Assembly (NCBI GenBank): GCA_022376925.1
Contig: JAIOJX010000004.1
Coordinates: 7,254,001 to 7,318,000, forward strand
DNA: 64,000 nt
Direction: 5' to 3'
DNA from: Tragulus kanchil
Taxonomy: Eukaryota; Chordata; Mammalia; Artiodactyla; Tragulidae
The position numbers and the translations under genes were made by a program. Below are positions 10,879-23,408 of the stretch, one piece after another; the stretch's first letter is position 1; every line of letters starts with the position of its first letter. Below the pieces are notes generated by a model. It searched no databases. It had not been told where the DNA came from and saw nothing but the letters and a program-made list of their open reading frames with translations.

Positions 10879-12650
10879 AAAATATTTCCTAATTTCCATT
10901 TTTAATTTCTTCTTGAAAGTTTCCATTATTCAGATGTCTTCTGAATAATTTCTAAATATTAAAGAATTTTAAAGTTAACTTAAAAAATATTTAATTTTTT
11001 TACTGATTTTTATAATACTATCTAGTTAAGAAAAAACTCCTCTGTATGATTTAAACCTAGAAATTTGTTAGAAATTGGTTAAATGGTTTAGCAATGGTAA
11101 ATACTGATAAATATTCCATGTAGACTTAAAAATTTGTCAGTGTTGTTTGTATGTGTGTGATCAATTTTGTGAGCTGTGTTGTAAAAATATTTGCTGTTAT
11201 TGCTGCTTTTTTGGTTCTTTTATTGAAAGATATTCAGAATCTCTAAGAATGATTATTGATCTTATTTCTTCTTTATACCAGGTTCTTTTGCTTATTCTGT
11301 AGTTCGGAGTTATTTTGTGGGTGTATTTATGTAGATTGTGTCATTTAGCACAATGAAATGCTCCGCTTAATCTCTAGTAGCTCTTCTTTTAAATTTTACA
11401 TTGTTTGATATTAGTTCTCATTATTTTAGGATTTATAGAGTAGGATTTCATTTTTGTCTGTGTTCCTATTATTTAAACCTTGTTGCTTGTAAGTAAAATA
11501 ACATGATTTAAATCTGGCCTGATAAACAATATTTTAGATGGACTATTTAGTCATTAAGATGCATATGACCACTTAAATATTTGGGCTTAAATAAATCATT
11601 TTACTCACTATTTTCTACTTATGGCAACTATCTCATGTTACTTTCCTCATGTTACTTTTCTAATCTACAGATGTTTTACTCACAGATTTTTCCATTTTCA
11701 TTTTGTCACTTGTTTTACATTATAAATTATTTTAATTACCCTAGATATGCTACTGTATATTATTAACTTATTAGCATTTATCATAAATTCATGTTTTTCC
11801 ACTTTCTAGACAAAGTCCCTTAAAAAATCATGTATCATTTAGCCCCTTCATACCTTTTTTTGTATTGCTATCATATTTAAATTTTACATATTCAAAACTC
11901 CAAAATACATTATCATTATTTTCTTAACTTTTCAGTGTTCATTTAGTTCTGTTTATATATTTACCCTTTCCTGTGTTCTTCATCTCCTCCTATATTTTCA
12001 TACTTTTGTGTTAATTTTGTTCTGCTTGAGGATTTTCTTTTGTTTCATTCTGAACCTGGCAACTTGTTATTAAATGCCAGACATTTCATATTGAAAACCA
12101 CAGAGGCCAGGATAGGGATATCTTTTTCCAGACATGAATTAGTTTTCTTACTGACAGGAAGTTAGACTACAGCACAACCACCTGAATTCAACAAGGAATG
12201 GCAGTCTTTCATGGCTGAACTTTACTCTTGGAAAGTCTTGCTCTATTTTGGTTTGTGCAACCCTATGGTTTTGTTCTTTAGCATCTTCAGTGGAAAGTCA
12301 GAGTATCCACACAGCCCCTCTTTTGGAGAGACCTGAATTCCAGGTATTGAGCCATCATCTCTACCTACCTTCCCACTTTCTTCTCAGCTTATCATACTGT
12401 TGCTATGTGCAGTTTAGGAAAAAGCAAACTCATTGAGGGGCAGTCATGCACAATACTGGGTAAACTTCTTTGCAATTCTGTACTTTCTTTGAAACCTGGA
12501 TCTCTCAATCCTGGATGCCCTGTGTTGCTCTTCAGTGTCTTCATGTGTTACTTCATTTTACTTCATTTAATTTATATAATTGTTCTCAGCAGGAAGCCTG
12601 AACTTTTAAGCTGGTCCATCGTAATCGAAAGTGGAATTATTTCTTTCATT
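10879..12650. other. AT-rich sequence, probably decayed minus-strand L1 in part
   Basis: The first kilobase is AT-rich with antisense-L1-like wording but too diverged to delimit. From about 12,040 to 12,650 I recognise nothing. Open frames at 11,581-11,766, 12,248-12,436 and 12,405-12,725 lack any recognisable protein feature. Confidence 0.4.
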
Positions 12651-12654
12651 ACCT

Positions 12655-12800
12655 CCTACAGTATTCTACAACATGTTTGTTATTACTCATATTTTACAGT
12701 TGAGAAAATTGGTTCTAAAAAATAGCAATGTACCTTTACTTAAGGTCACACTAGTGAATGGTGAAGCCATGATTATTTTTCTGATTCCTAAAATTATGCT
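12655..12800 (+). repeat. MIR SINE, plus strand
   Basis: The series 'tattttacagttgagaaaat', 'tacttaaggtcacactagtg' and 'aatggtgaagccatgatt' matches the MIR core in order (an 'attttacagatgaggaaac ... aaggtcacac ... cagagc' pattern), with the divergence expected of this old family. Confidence 0.65.
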
Positions 12801-13359
12801 ATATAGAGAGTAATATTATGAAGTGAAAAATAGACAGATTTTGAAGCAACGTGAGAATATGGTACACACTAGGAAGAAAGAAATGGTAGAAAAACACGAT
12901 GTCCCTGAAGCAGTCAGTATTTGGAACCTGGGCTCACCACAAACTGGTGGCCACTCAGTAGAAAGAGACAGTATCTAAGTATCAAATCCTAAGAAGCTCC
13001 CAAATGAGATAATCACAAGTTAGGCAATGCTAATATGACTTCTTCACTCTGAAACACTATAAATTTTGTTAAAATGTAGATAATCTACTCTATTTGTTAC
13101 TATCACCACCAATTAGACCAAATGCAACACTGTGTTGAACCACTGAGAGCTGCTGAATAATAATAAATGCAATTAAACCACAGTGGCACCCTTCCCCCTT
13201 TTCTGGTCTACACTTTCAAAACTAAATATATACTCTAGTTTTTGTTTCTAATCATATCATATATATTATATTATATATTATTAATTAATATTTACATATT
13301 ATACTATATATATTGCATTAATATACATTAATACATATAATGATAATAAATATATAAAA
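12801..13359. other. Non-coding sequence ending in an AT-rich tract
   Basis: No gene seen. From about 13,250 to 13,350 it is an irregular TA-rich tract (tatatattatattatatatt and similar). Confidence 0.5.
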
Positions 13360-13449
13360 TAGACAACTAATAAGGGGCGACTGTATAGCACAGGGAATGC
13401 TACTCAATATTCTGTAGAAACCTATATATAAAAAAAGAATCAATGGATA

Positions 13450-13495
<46 letters not shown>

Positions 13496-13585
13496 TTTAA
13501 ATAACTGAGTCACTTTGCTGTACACCGGAAACTAACACCACATTGTAAATCAATTATACTTCAATAGAAACTTTAAAAGACACAA
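13360..13585 (+). mobile_element. L1 3' end with expanded TA repeat
   Basis: 'gcgactgtatagcacaggga', 'atgctactcaatattctgta', 'ctgagtcactttgctgtaca' and 'gtaaatcaattatacttcaa' are the L1 3'UTR in order. The usual 'ggatatatgtatatg' spot has expanded to a (TA)n tract at about 13,457-13,492. Confidence 0.8.
13457..13492. repeat. (TA)n microsatellite
   Basis: About 18 uninterrupted TA units inside the L1 3'UTR. Confidence 0.95.
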
Positions 13586-13732
13586 TTCAAGGAGAGCCAT
13601 CAGTCGGGAGAAAATGTTTGCAAACATCTAAGCAAAGCATTTGTATTTAGAATACAAGAGACAGTCCTATAAATCACTGAAAATGGGCAACTATTTCATT
13701 TTTAAAAAATAGACACAAAAAGACAAAGGCTA

Positions 13733-14020
13733 GTGGGAGTTTTCCTGGTAGCTCAGTGGTAAAGAGTTCACCTGCCAATGCAGGAGACATGGGTTCAATC
13801 CCTGATCTGAGAAGATCCCACATGATGCAGAGCAACTGAGCCTATGAGCCACAACTCTTGAAGCAGCCAAGGCTGCTCTTGTAAGCCCTAGAGCCCGAGT
13901 CCCACACAGGAGAAGTCACCGCAACAAGAAGCCAGCTCACCTCAGCTAGAGAGTAGCCCCCACTCCCCGCAACTAGAGCAGCAGCAGTGAAAAACCAGAA
14001 TAGCCAAAAAAAGAGAAAAA
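13733..14020 (+). mobile_element. tRNA-derived SINE (CHR/Bov-tA-like), plus strand
   Basis: Head 'ttttcctggtagctcagtgg', B-box-like 'gggttcaatcc', then a body of degenerate 'agccc...gcaac' repeats ending in an A-rich tail. Near-matching flanks, 'aaagacaaaggcta' (about 13,718-13,731) and 'aaagacaaggcta' (about 14,019-14,031), look like a target-site duplication with one base lost. The duplicated copy is 14,835-15,118. Confidence 0.8.
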
Positions 14021-15908
14021 AAGACAAGGCTATAAATAAACACATCACTAAAGACTAATGCAAGTGTACACACTAATTTTCAGCCTCACTGGGAATTAAT
14101 GACATACAGTTACAGAAAGTTTTCCTCCCAGTAAACTAACAGTAATGAAATACTTTGATAATATCAGTTAATTATTATATCCTAGAAAAATATCTATTTA
14201 TGTAGGGCTCATGATGGTATAACCTGTCCCTTGGGAGAACAATTGACACACTATATAATTGTCCATCTTAAAAAACTTGTTTAGTATAGTTTTTAATATG
14301 CAAAGCAACTCAAAGATGTATACATATGTATCAAGTGAAAAGCAGCCATATCTAAATATGAATAAACAACACTTTATATAATCTTCTAATATTAAATTGG
14401 ATCAACAGAATTATTTCATTTTACTTAGCTGTCTTTACACTGAAAAATCAAAACTGCAGTGCGTACTAATTCATTAAACTAGCAGTGAAGCAGATAACAG
14501 TTGGATAATATATTAAGAAATAACTGCTGTATTTAACTGGAGGTAGAAAATTTGCTGTAAGAACATTTGCCAAACCTAAATGGGAGAATAAAAGGGGGCC
14601 ACAGGGTTTTGTCTTATTAAAATTTCAATGATTTTCTTCTGGATCTAGGTGTAACGATTTTTAAAATTTCTTTCAGCCTATGCTTCTCAGTTATTTCCTG
14701 CTGACTGACAAATTAGCTTTGTTCTAAGAAGTTTATGAGGAATTTTTTTACAACAGAAAGTAGACTCTGACAATTGTTTTCAATCTGCCCATTATATGAC
14801 CCTGTGTTGTTTAAAAACGAAATTTTTAATGATCTGGGAAAATCCTGGTAGCTCAGTGGTAAGAGTTCACCTGCCAATGCAGGAGACATGGGTTCAATCC
14901 TGATCTGAGAAGATCCCACATGATGCAGAGCAACTGAGCCTATGAGCCACAACTCTTGAAGCAGCCAAGGCTGCTCTTGTAAGCCCTAGAGCCCGAGTCC
15001 CACACAGGAGAAGTCACTGCAACAAGAAGCCAGCTCACCTCAGCTAGAGAGTAGCCCCCACTCCCCGCAACTAGAGCAGCAGCAGTGAAAAACCAGAATA
15101 GCCAAAAAAAGAGAAAAAAAGACAAGGCTATAAATAAACACATCACTAAAGACTAATGCAAGTGTACACACTAATTTTCAGCCTCACTGGGAATTAATGA
15201 CATACAGTTACAGAAAGTTTTCCTCCCAGTAAACTAACAGTAATGAAATACTTTGATAATATCAGTTAATTATTATATCCTAGAAAAATATCTATTTATG
15301 TAGGGCTCATGATGGTATAACCTGTCCCTTGGGAGAACAATTGACACACTATATAATTGTCCATCTTAAAAAACTTGTTTAGTATAGTTTTTAATATGCA
15401 AAGCAACTCAAAGATGTATACATATGTATCAAGTGAAAAGCAGCCATATCTAAATATGAATAAACAACACTTTATATAATCTTCTAATATTAAATTGGAT
15501 CAACAGAATTATTTCATTTTACTTAGCTGTCTTTACACTGAAAAATCAAAACTGCAGTGCGTACTAATTCATTAAACTAGCAGTGAAGCAGATAACAGTT
15601 GGATAATATATTAAGAAATAACTGCTGTATTTAACTGGAGGTAGAAAATTTGCTGTAAGAACATTTGCCAAACCTAAATGGGAGAATAAAAGGGGGCCAC
15701 AGGGTTTTGTCTTATTAAAATTTCAATGATTTTCTTCTGGATCTAGGTGTAACGATTTTTAAAATTTCTTTCAGCCTATGCTTCTCAGTTATTTCCTGCT
15801 GACTGACAAATTAGCTTTGTTCTAAGAAGTTTATGAGGAATTTTTTTACAACAGAAAGTAGACTCTGACAATTGTTTTCAATCTGCCCATTATATGACCC
15901 TGTGTTGT
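13741..15908. repeat. Tandem duplication D4, spacing 1,098-1,100 bp
   Basis: Copy A 13,741-14,810, copy B 14,841-15,908, with a 30-bp linker. Differences noticed: two single-base losses in short homopolymers near the start of copy B (aaag/aag; ccct/cct) and one C/T change (13,920 against 15,018). The remainder appears identical. Confidence 0.93.
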
Positions 15909-16082
15909 ATCATTTAATGACTGAATCTTAATCACACTATCCAATGATCTGCAAAGTAATAAATTATTCTTGTGTTATCACAATAAAAAAATATTTAAAA
16001 CATTCTGTGTGGAAAGATCAAATGTTTACCAGAGTCAGGAGAGTAACAGCATGAATTTTCATGATTCATCATTTTATGTTGC

Positions 16083-16290
16083 CTGTGTGTGTTCAGTCGT
16101 GTCTGACCCTTTGCAGCCTTGTAGACTGTAACCTACCAGGCTCCTCTGTCTCTGGAATTTTCCAGGGAAGAATACTGGAGTGGGTTGCCATTTTCTACTT
16201 CAGGGGATCTTCCTGACTCAGAGACTGAACTCAAATCTCTCGTGTCTGCTGTACTGGCAGGTGGATTCTTTACCACTGGGAAGACCTATA
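16083..16290 (-). mobile_element. Bov-tA SINE, minus strand
   Basis: 'cagtcgtgtctgaccctttg', 'ccaggctcctctgtctctgg', 'agggaagaatactggagtgg' and 'ggcaggtggattctttacca' give the complete minus-strand Bov-tA order. Present once. Confidence 0.88.
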
Positions 16291-16632
16291 CATCTGTCAC
16301 CCAGCTTCAATAGTTCATACTTAGCTCTGTTTAATCTATCCCACACTTGTCATCTCAGCAAAATCATTTCAAAGAAGTTTTCAGACAATATATAATTTCA
16401 TTTGTAAATATTTTACTGTGCCTATAAAAGATCAGACTTGTTATTTTTAAGATCATAATGAATCAGTGATATGGTTTAAAAATAATGGCTATTACTTTAT
16501 AGTATCACACAAAGCCAGGATTAAAATTGCGTCAATTGTCTTATCACTTTCTTATTTGTTTTTGCATTGGGGTCTAAATAAGATCCAAATACTGTAATAG
16601 GTTGTTATGAATTTTGCCTCTACTCTTTTAAA

Positions 16633-16899
16633 CTATGTTTTACTCTCTTCATTTCTTCTCTCTTCTTCTCTCTTCATCTTTTTAATTTCCTTGCCAATTT
16701 TTGCTAGAGTAACCGTGGCTTCGGTCCTATAGTATTCCGTATTATGGACTTTGCCAGATTTTATGGCCGTGACACTTCCAATAGCTCTTATATTTTCAGT
16801 AAATTGGAAGTAAGATGGATAGACTTGTTTTGATTCTACCTTCATCTGCTCTGGCACGACAGCACCATAGGTGTAATAGCGCATTTCAGTTAGAGTCAT
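16633..16899 (-). other. Unidentified 88-codon open frame, uncertain
   Basis: This frame lies in a stretch where I recognise no repeat. The translation begins MTLTEMRYYTYG, has a polar middle and ends in a strongly charged Lys/Glu/Arg-rich tail (KKMKREEERRNEESKT), which could form a helix. Upstream on the same strand a 'tttctaattag' and a 'ctggtctacag' precede the frame, so an exon with a splice acceptor is conceivable, and the open frame extends a little upstream of the ATG. I do not recognise the family. It may equally be a chance frame or part of an old retrocopy. No partner exon or promoter is visible nearby. Confidence 0.2.
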
Positions 16900-17580
16900 A
16901 TATCTGACTGTCTTTTCTGTAGACCAGCAACATTAGTACCACCGGAGAACTAATTAGAAACAAAAATTAATAGGTTCCACTGCAGACACAAAAACCAGGG
17001 TCTCTGGAGGTGGGGCCAAGTAGTTTTTAGCAGATTTTCCTTGTGATTATTATGTACACTAAATTCTGAGAATGATTAAGTTAGGTCAATTCATTCATTA
17101 TAGGTTGTAAGACTGGACTATCATTTCTTTGAAAAAATAATAGCTATATTCTACATTAACCCTTATGTTCTCTCTTTTCTAGTTATTCTAGATGTCTCAA
17201 CCTGTTCTCTGATAGACTTTCATAAAGTGCCTATAGGAAATATATTCTATGTATTCTGGAATATTCATGATTTCTCTCACTCTTTAAATTGAAGAAAATT
17301 GAAAAGAAAAACTGAGTATCTTATTGTTTTTCCTTGAGTATTTTATGTGCATTACTCCACTGATTTTTCTCTCAGCACATTAGAAAGCAAAGATTCAGCA
17401 AAAAAAGAAAAGCCTACAGAATTTTACAGTAAACATTAATATATTTGCCACCTAGTTTCTACCATTAACATTTCCTATACTTTTATGACCACATTTAGCC
17501 TTATCCTCACCTATCAAAGCAATATATTTTTGATGTATTTCAATTTTAGTTGATGACAGAGACACCTGGTCTCAATACTT
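16900..17580. other. Non-coding sequence, nothing recognised
   Basis: AT-rich, without a recognisable repeat or gene. Confidence 0.5.
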
Positions 17581-18052
17581 CAGCATGCATGTCTTCACTA
17601 TTATCTTATTTTATTTATATAAAATTAACATAAAACTAAATGAACACATTTTACGTGTAAGTATATTGAATTTTTACAAATGCATATATGTATGTGATCT
17701 AAACAACTGTCAATATATAGAATATTATCACCCAAAATGTTTCTTTAAATCTATTTCTAGTAAGTCTTCACCAATTCTCTCTAGTGTTCATCATCCTGGA
17801 ACATTCATATAGACTTAAACTGTATATATTTTATGTAAGATTCACTCATGTTGTTTCATAGCTGTACTATGCCCCTTCTATTGCTGTATGGTATCACATT
17901 ACATGAATATATCACAGTTTGTTTCTCCAGTCTTCTGTTGATGAACAGCTGGGTGGTTTGCTCTTCTTGACTAGGATGAAATTGTTATGAAAATGTATGC
18001 ATAAGTATTTCTGTTGACATTAGTTTACTTTTTTAAAAAAAAATGGGAAAGT

Positions 18053-19719
18053 GGGACCGAGAAGCCTCTGCGCCGCCGTGCCCCGCCATACCGGGTAAGT
18101 TCAACCACTCCTACTGGAGGGCTTGCTGAATGGAGAGGGGAAGTCACCCTAAGTTCAACCACTCCTACTGGAGGGTTCGCTAATGGAGAGGGGAAATCGC
18201 CCACGGGTTGCTGACCAGGGACCAGGCACGAGCCGGACGGGAAAGGTTGCGCCCGCCTTTGGGACTTGGACGTGTAACTGGCAGTGCGCGTGTGCCAGCG
18301 GCGGAGGAGCCCGCGCACCCCTAGAGCTGCAGCAGCAGGGGAGGAAGCCGGGGGAAGAGCAGGGATTGGAGACTGCTGGCGGGTGAGCGGTAGAGCCGGG
18401 GCGCCCCCTCCAACACGGGACTGCGGGCGCCGCGGCCCCTGCCCAACGAACTGGGATCAGCCCACTGCCCCGACCAGCAGCAAAACCTTCGTTTTGCTGA
18501 AAACAAAAACAGAAACCATAGCCACTGGCGCTGTAAGAGAAAGACTACGCTATCAAGACATCACCATCAAGAGCAGATTGGTTTCCAACAGGCAGATGAG
18601 AAGATAAAAACCAGGGACAGTATGTAGTGTTTTTTGCTTGTTTATTTGTTGAGGACTATTTTGTTTATTCGATTGATTGGTCTGGTTTGGGGTTTGTTTG
18701 TTCTGTTTGGGTTTTTCTGTTTTGTTCTGTTTTGCTTTTGTTTTGTTTTTTCTTTTATTTGTTTCTTTTCTTTCATTAATTTGTCATTTTTTGGTCTCTT
18801 ATTAATTTTTTCTGCCATTTTTAATTTTTAATTTTCTTTTTTTTTGAGTTTATTTTTTTTATTTTTCATTTTTAATTCTTGGAAACCTCTAATTCTCTTT
18901 CCTATTTGCCACTGCTTTCTCACTCTATGTTCTAAATGTAAAACCTTTTCCTGTCTACCAATATCCTCTAGATAAATTACTTCCTATCTACCAGTCTCCA
19001 TATTCTCTCCCAGCTGCACTAAACAATACAACACACTAATCTTGGCTACCTAACCCTATAAAATCCTTCCAAGAAGAATCTATTCCTTCTCATTACCCAT
19101 ACACTCTCCTCCTCATCACCCCCAACACAGGTCCTAGTTAAAAACTGCTCTCAATGTAATTATCCAAGCCAGGACCTTGCCCTGGATCTATTTATCCAGG
19201 CACTATTTTAATTAATACAGAGCTTAACGGACAAGAATCATCTTTGATTGCGTGATTTGCCAGAAAGATTTGCTGTGCTTTATCTCTGTAAAACTGGTCA
19301 GTTGCGGGTATTGCTGTGTATGTATGTATATCCTATGATTATGTTAGAAAACATCTGCATACTTTTATGACTGTCACCCATCAGGGATGCACCACTTGTT
19401 CCTCAGATGCTAGTATTTGAACTAATATCACGGAACACCATAGCAAACCAGGCATAGGGCCTACACCCCCTGACTAATCATGAAACCAAGGATCCTTGGA
19501 GCAGAAGCCCTGACTCCAAGACCCCACGCTATCAAAGAACATATAACACTAGAGATTATTCAACTGTAACAAAACCTAAAACCATCAAAGTCAGAAACAA
19601 CTAAACCCTTCTAGAAGGACAGAAACCCAAAGGAAGGGAGAATTCAACCAAGAAGCCTGGTGTGGAAAAAGAATTCCACACACACAGACACCCACAAAGA
19701 AACAAAAATTAACCTAATA
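18053..19719 (+). promoter_or_regulatory. L1 5'UTR, CpG-rich internal promoter region
   Basis: The first about 450 bp are GC- and CpG-rich, in sharp contrast to the AT-rich surroundings, as expected of the L1 5'UTR that carries the element's internal pol II promoter. Two imperfect copies of about 53 bp, each beginning 'taagttcaaccactcctact', lie at about 18,096-18,149 and 18,150-18,202. From about 18,610 it becomes T-rich, then C-rich. The part from 18,941 on recurs from 20,107 through duplication D5. Short open frames here are not genes. Confidence 0.75.
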
Positions 19720-21244
19720 ATGAAACGACAGAGAAACACTGCACAAGTGAAGGACCAAGCTAGAGAAACACTGCTTCAAATGACAGAAGAGGAGATATAC
19801 AAATTATCTAAAAGAGAATTTAGAAAAGCTATACTACTGAGAATGCAAAACACCAAAAACAGAATATTAGAGGAAATTAGTGCATTGAGAAGAGACATAC
19901 AAGAAATGAAAAATAAGCAAATAGAGACCACCAACTCAATTGCTGAACTCTAAAATACTATAGAAGGTCACAACAGTAGAGTATCACAGGTAGAAGAATG
20001 GATAAGTGAGCTGGAAGACAGAATGGTGGAAATAAGTGCTGAAGAACAGAACAAAGCCCAAAGATAAAAGAACTAGGATAGTGAGATCTTTTAGTTTTTT
20101 TAAATAAAACCTTTTCCTGTCTACCAATATCCTCTAGATAAATTACTTCCTATCTACCAGTATTCTCTCCCAGCTGCACTAAACAATACAACACACTAAT
20201 CTTGGCTACCTAACCCTATAAAATCCTTCCAAGAAGAATCTATTCCTTCTCATTACCCATACACTCTCCTCCTCATCACCCCCAACACAGGTCCTAGTTA
20301 AAAACTGCTCTCAATGTAATTATCCAAGCCAGGACCTTGCCCTGGATCTATTTATCCAGGCACTATTTTAATTAATACAGAGCTTAACGGACAAGAATCA
20401 TCTTTGATTGCGTGATTTGCCAGAAAGATTTGCTGTGCTTTATCTCTGTAAAACTGGTCAGTTGCGGGTATTGCTGTGTATGTATGTATATCCTATGATT
20501 ATGTTAGAAAACATCTGCATACTTTTATGACTGTCACCCATCAGGGATGCACCACTTGTTCCTCAGATGCTAGTATTTGAACTAATATCACGGAACACCA
20601 TAGCAAACCAGGCATAGGGCCTACACCCCCTGACTAATCATGAAACCAAGGATCCTTGGAGCAGAAGCCCTGACTCCAAGACCCCACGCTATCAAAGAAC
20701 ATATAACACTAGAGATTATTCAACTGTAACAAAACCTAAAACCATCAAAGTCAGAAACAACTGAACCCTTCTAGAAGGACAGAAACCCAAAGGAAGGGAG
20801 AATTCAACCAAGAAGCCTGGTGTGGAAAAAGAATTCCACACACACAGACACCCACAAAGAAACAAAAATTAACCTAATAATGAAACGACAGAGAAACACT
20901 GCACAAGTGAAGGACCAAGCTAGAGAAACACTGCTTCAAATGACAGAAGAGGAGATATACAAATTATCTAAAAGAGAATTTAGAAAAGCTATACTACTGA
21001 GAATGCAAAACACCAAAAACAGAATATTAGAGGAAATTAGTGCATTGAGAAGAGACATACAAGAAATGAAAAATAAGCAAATAGAGACCACCAACTCAAT
21101 TGCTGAACTCTAAAATACTATAGAAGGTCACAACAGTAGAGTATCACAGGTAGAAGAATGGATAAGTGAGCTGGAAGACAGAATGGTGGAAATAAGTGCT
21201 GAAGAACAGAACAAAGCCCAAAGAATTAAAAGAACTGAGGATAG
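18941..21244. repeat. Tandem duplication D5, spacing 1,160-1,166 bp
   Basis: Copy A 18,941-20,081 and copy B 20,107-21,244, with a short linker. Copy B lacks six bases present in copy A near 18,995, and copy A degrades at its end ('aagataaaagaactaggata' against 'aagaattaaaagaactgagg'). The duplication doubles the late 5'UTR and the first third of L1 ORF1. Confidence 0.93.
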
Positions 21245-21771
21245 CCTCAGAGACCTATAGGACAATATCAAACGCACCAACATTAGAATTATAGGAGATC
21301 CAGAGGAATAAGAGGGGAAGAAAGGCTATGAAAAAATTCTTGAAGAGGTTGTAGTTGAAAACTTCCCCAACATAGGAAAGGAAATAATCAACCAAGTCCA
21401 AGAAGCACAAAGAGTTCAATACAAGAGAAACCCCAGAAGAAACACCAAGGCACATTCTAATCGAACTAACGCAGACTAAATATAAAGATAATATAATTAA
21501 AGCAGCAAGGAACAAACAACAAATAACATATAAAGGAAACCCAATACGTCTAAATGCAGATCTTTCAACAGAAACCCTGCAGGCCAGAAGAGAATGGCAA
21601 GACACATTTAGAAAGCTAAAAGAGAATAACCTCCAACCAAGAAATCTCTACCCAGCAAGAATCTCATTCAAAATCGATGGTGAAGTCAAAAGCTTAACAG
21701 ACAGACAAAAACGAAAAGAATTCTGTACCACAAAACCAGCCCTACAACAAGTGTTAAAGGGCGTGATATAG
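19720..21771 (+). pseudogene. L1 ORF1 (RNA-binding chaperone), broken and partly duplicated
   Basis: ORF1 proteins coat L1 RNA as trimers. The start ATG at 19,720 opens a frame beginning MKRQRNTAQVKDQ and continuing through a coiled-coil-like stretch (…RRDIQEMKNKQIETTNSIAEL) to a TAA after about 77 codons. The same stretch restarts at 20,880 in copy B of D5. After the stop the family's middle domain can be followed in other frames (…NIRIIGDPEE…; …VENFPNIGKEIINQVQEAQR…), and the C-terminal domain is readable near 21,530-21,768 (…LQARREWQDTFRKLKENN…; …YPARISFKIDGEVKSLTD…), ending at TAG 21,769-21,771. With at least two in-frame stops and a frameshift it cannot make a full ORF1p. Confidence 0.85.
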
Positions 21772-23408
21772 CCAATAAATACAAGAGAAGGAGAAGCCTT
21801 ACAAATCAAACCCCAAATTTCTAAGAAGATGACAACAGGAACATTCGTATCAGTAATTACTTTGAATGTAAATGAACTAAACGCTCCAACCAAAGGACAC
21901 AGGCTGGCTGAATGGATCCAGAAGAAAGACACATATATATGCTATTTACAAGAGACCCACTTCAGACCTAGGGACACTCATAGACGGAAAGTGAGAGGCT
22001 GGAAAAAGATATTCCATGCAAAGGGAAATCAGAAGAAAGTTGGAGTAGCAATCCTCATATCAGGCAAAATAGATTTTAAAGTAAAGAAGATTCTAAGAGA
22101 CAAGGCAGGTCACTACATCATGATTAAGGGATTCATCCAAGAGGAAGACATAACAGTCATGAATATCTACGCACCCTACACAGGGGCACCACAATACATA
22201 AGACAGGTACTTTCAGACTTAAAAGAAGAAGCCAACAATAACACAATAATAGTAGGAGACTTTAACACTCCTCTCACACCAATGGATAGATCATCCAGAC
22301 AAAAAATTCATAAACAAATACAAGCCTTAAATGCCACACTAGAAAAAATGAGGAGATCCAGAGGAATAAGAGGGGAAGAAAGGCTATGAAAAAATTCTTG
22401 AAGAGGTTGTAGTTGAAAACTTCCCCAACATAGGAAAGGAAATAATCAACCAAGTCCAAGAAGCACAAAGAGTTCAATACAAGAGAAACCCCAGAAGAAA
22501 CACCAAGGCACATTCTAATCGAACTAACGCAGACTAAATATAAAGATAATATAATTAAAGCAGCAAGGAACAAACAACAAATAACATATAAAGGAAACCC
22601 AATACGTCTAAATGCAGATCTTTCAACAGAAACCCTGCAGGCCAGAAGAGAATGGCAAGACACATTTAGAAAGCTAAAAGAGAATAACCTCCAACCAAGA
22701 AATCTCTACCCAGCAAGAATCTCATTCAAAATCGATGGTGAAGTCAAAAGCTTAACAGACAGACAAAAACGAAAAGAATTCTGTACCACAAAACCAGCCC
22801 TACAACCAGTGTTAAAGGGCGTGATATAGCCAATAAATACAAGAGAAGGAGAAGCCTTACAAATCAAACCCCAAATTTCTAAGAAGATGACAACAGGAAC
22901 ATTCGTATCAGTAATTACTTTGAATGTAAATGAACTAAACGCTCCAACCAAAGGACACAGGCTGGCTGAATGGATCCAGAAGAAAGACACATATATATGC
23001 TATTTACAAGAGACCCACTTCAGACCTAGGGACACTCATAGACGGAAAGTGAGAGGCTGGAAAAAGATATTCCATGCAAAGGGAAATCAGAAGAAAGTTG
23101 GAGTAGCAATCCTCATATCAGGCAAAATAGATTTTAAAGTAAAGAAGATTCTAAGAGACAAGGCAGGTCACTACATCATGATTAAGGGATTCATCCAAGA
23201 GGAAGACATAACAGTCATGAATATCTACGCACCCTACACAGGGGCACCACAATACATAAGACAGGTACTTTCAGACTTAAAAGAAGAAGCCAACAATAAC
23301 ACAATAATAGTAGGAGACTTTAACACTCCTCTCACACCAATGGATAGATCATCCAGACAAAAAATTCATAAACAAATACAAGCCTTAAATGCCACACTAG
23401 AAAAAATG
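21293..23408. repeat. Tandem duplication D6, unit 1,058 bp, inside L1
   Basis: Copy A 21,293-22,350 and copy B 22,351-23,408 abut without a linker. One difference seen: ctacaacaagtg (about 21,744) against ctacaaccagtg (about 22,802). It repeats the end of ORF1 and the start of ORF2, giving the order ORF1-end, ORF2-start, ORF1-end, ORF2-start, which no functional L1 has. Confidence 0.95.

Noticed and set aside
21255..22990. Minus-strand frames of 94-129 codons rich in Leu/Phe, looking like membrane proteins
   Set aside because: They are the antisense of L1 ORF1/ORF2; A-rich L1 coding strand gives T-rich, hydrophobic antisense translations.
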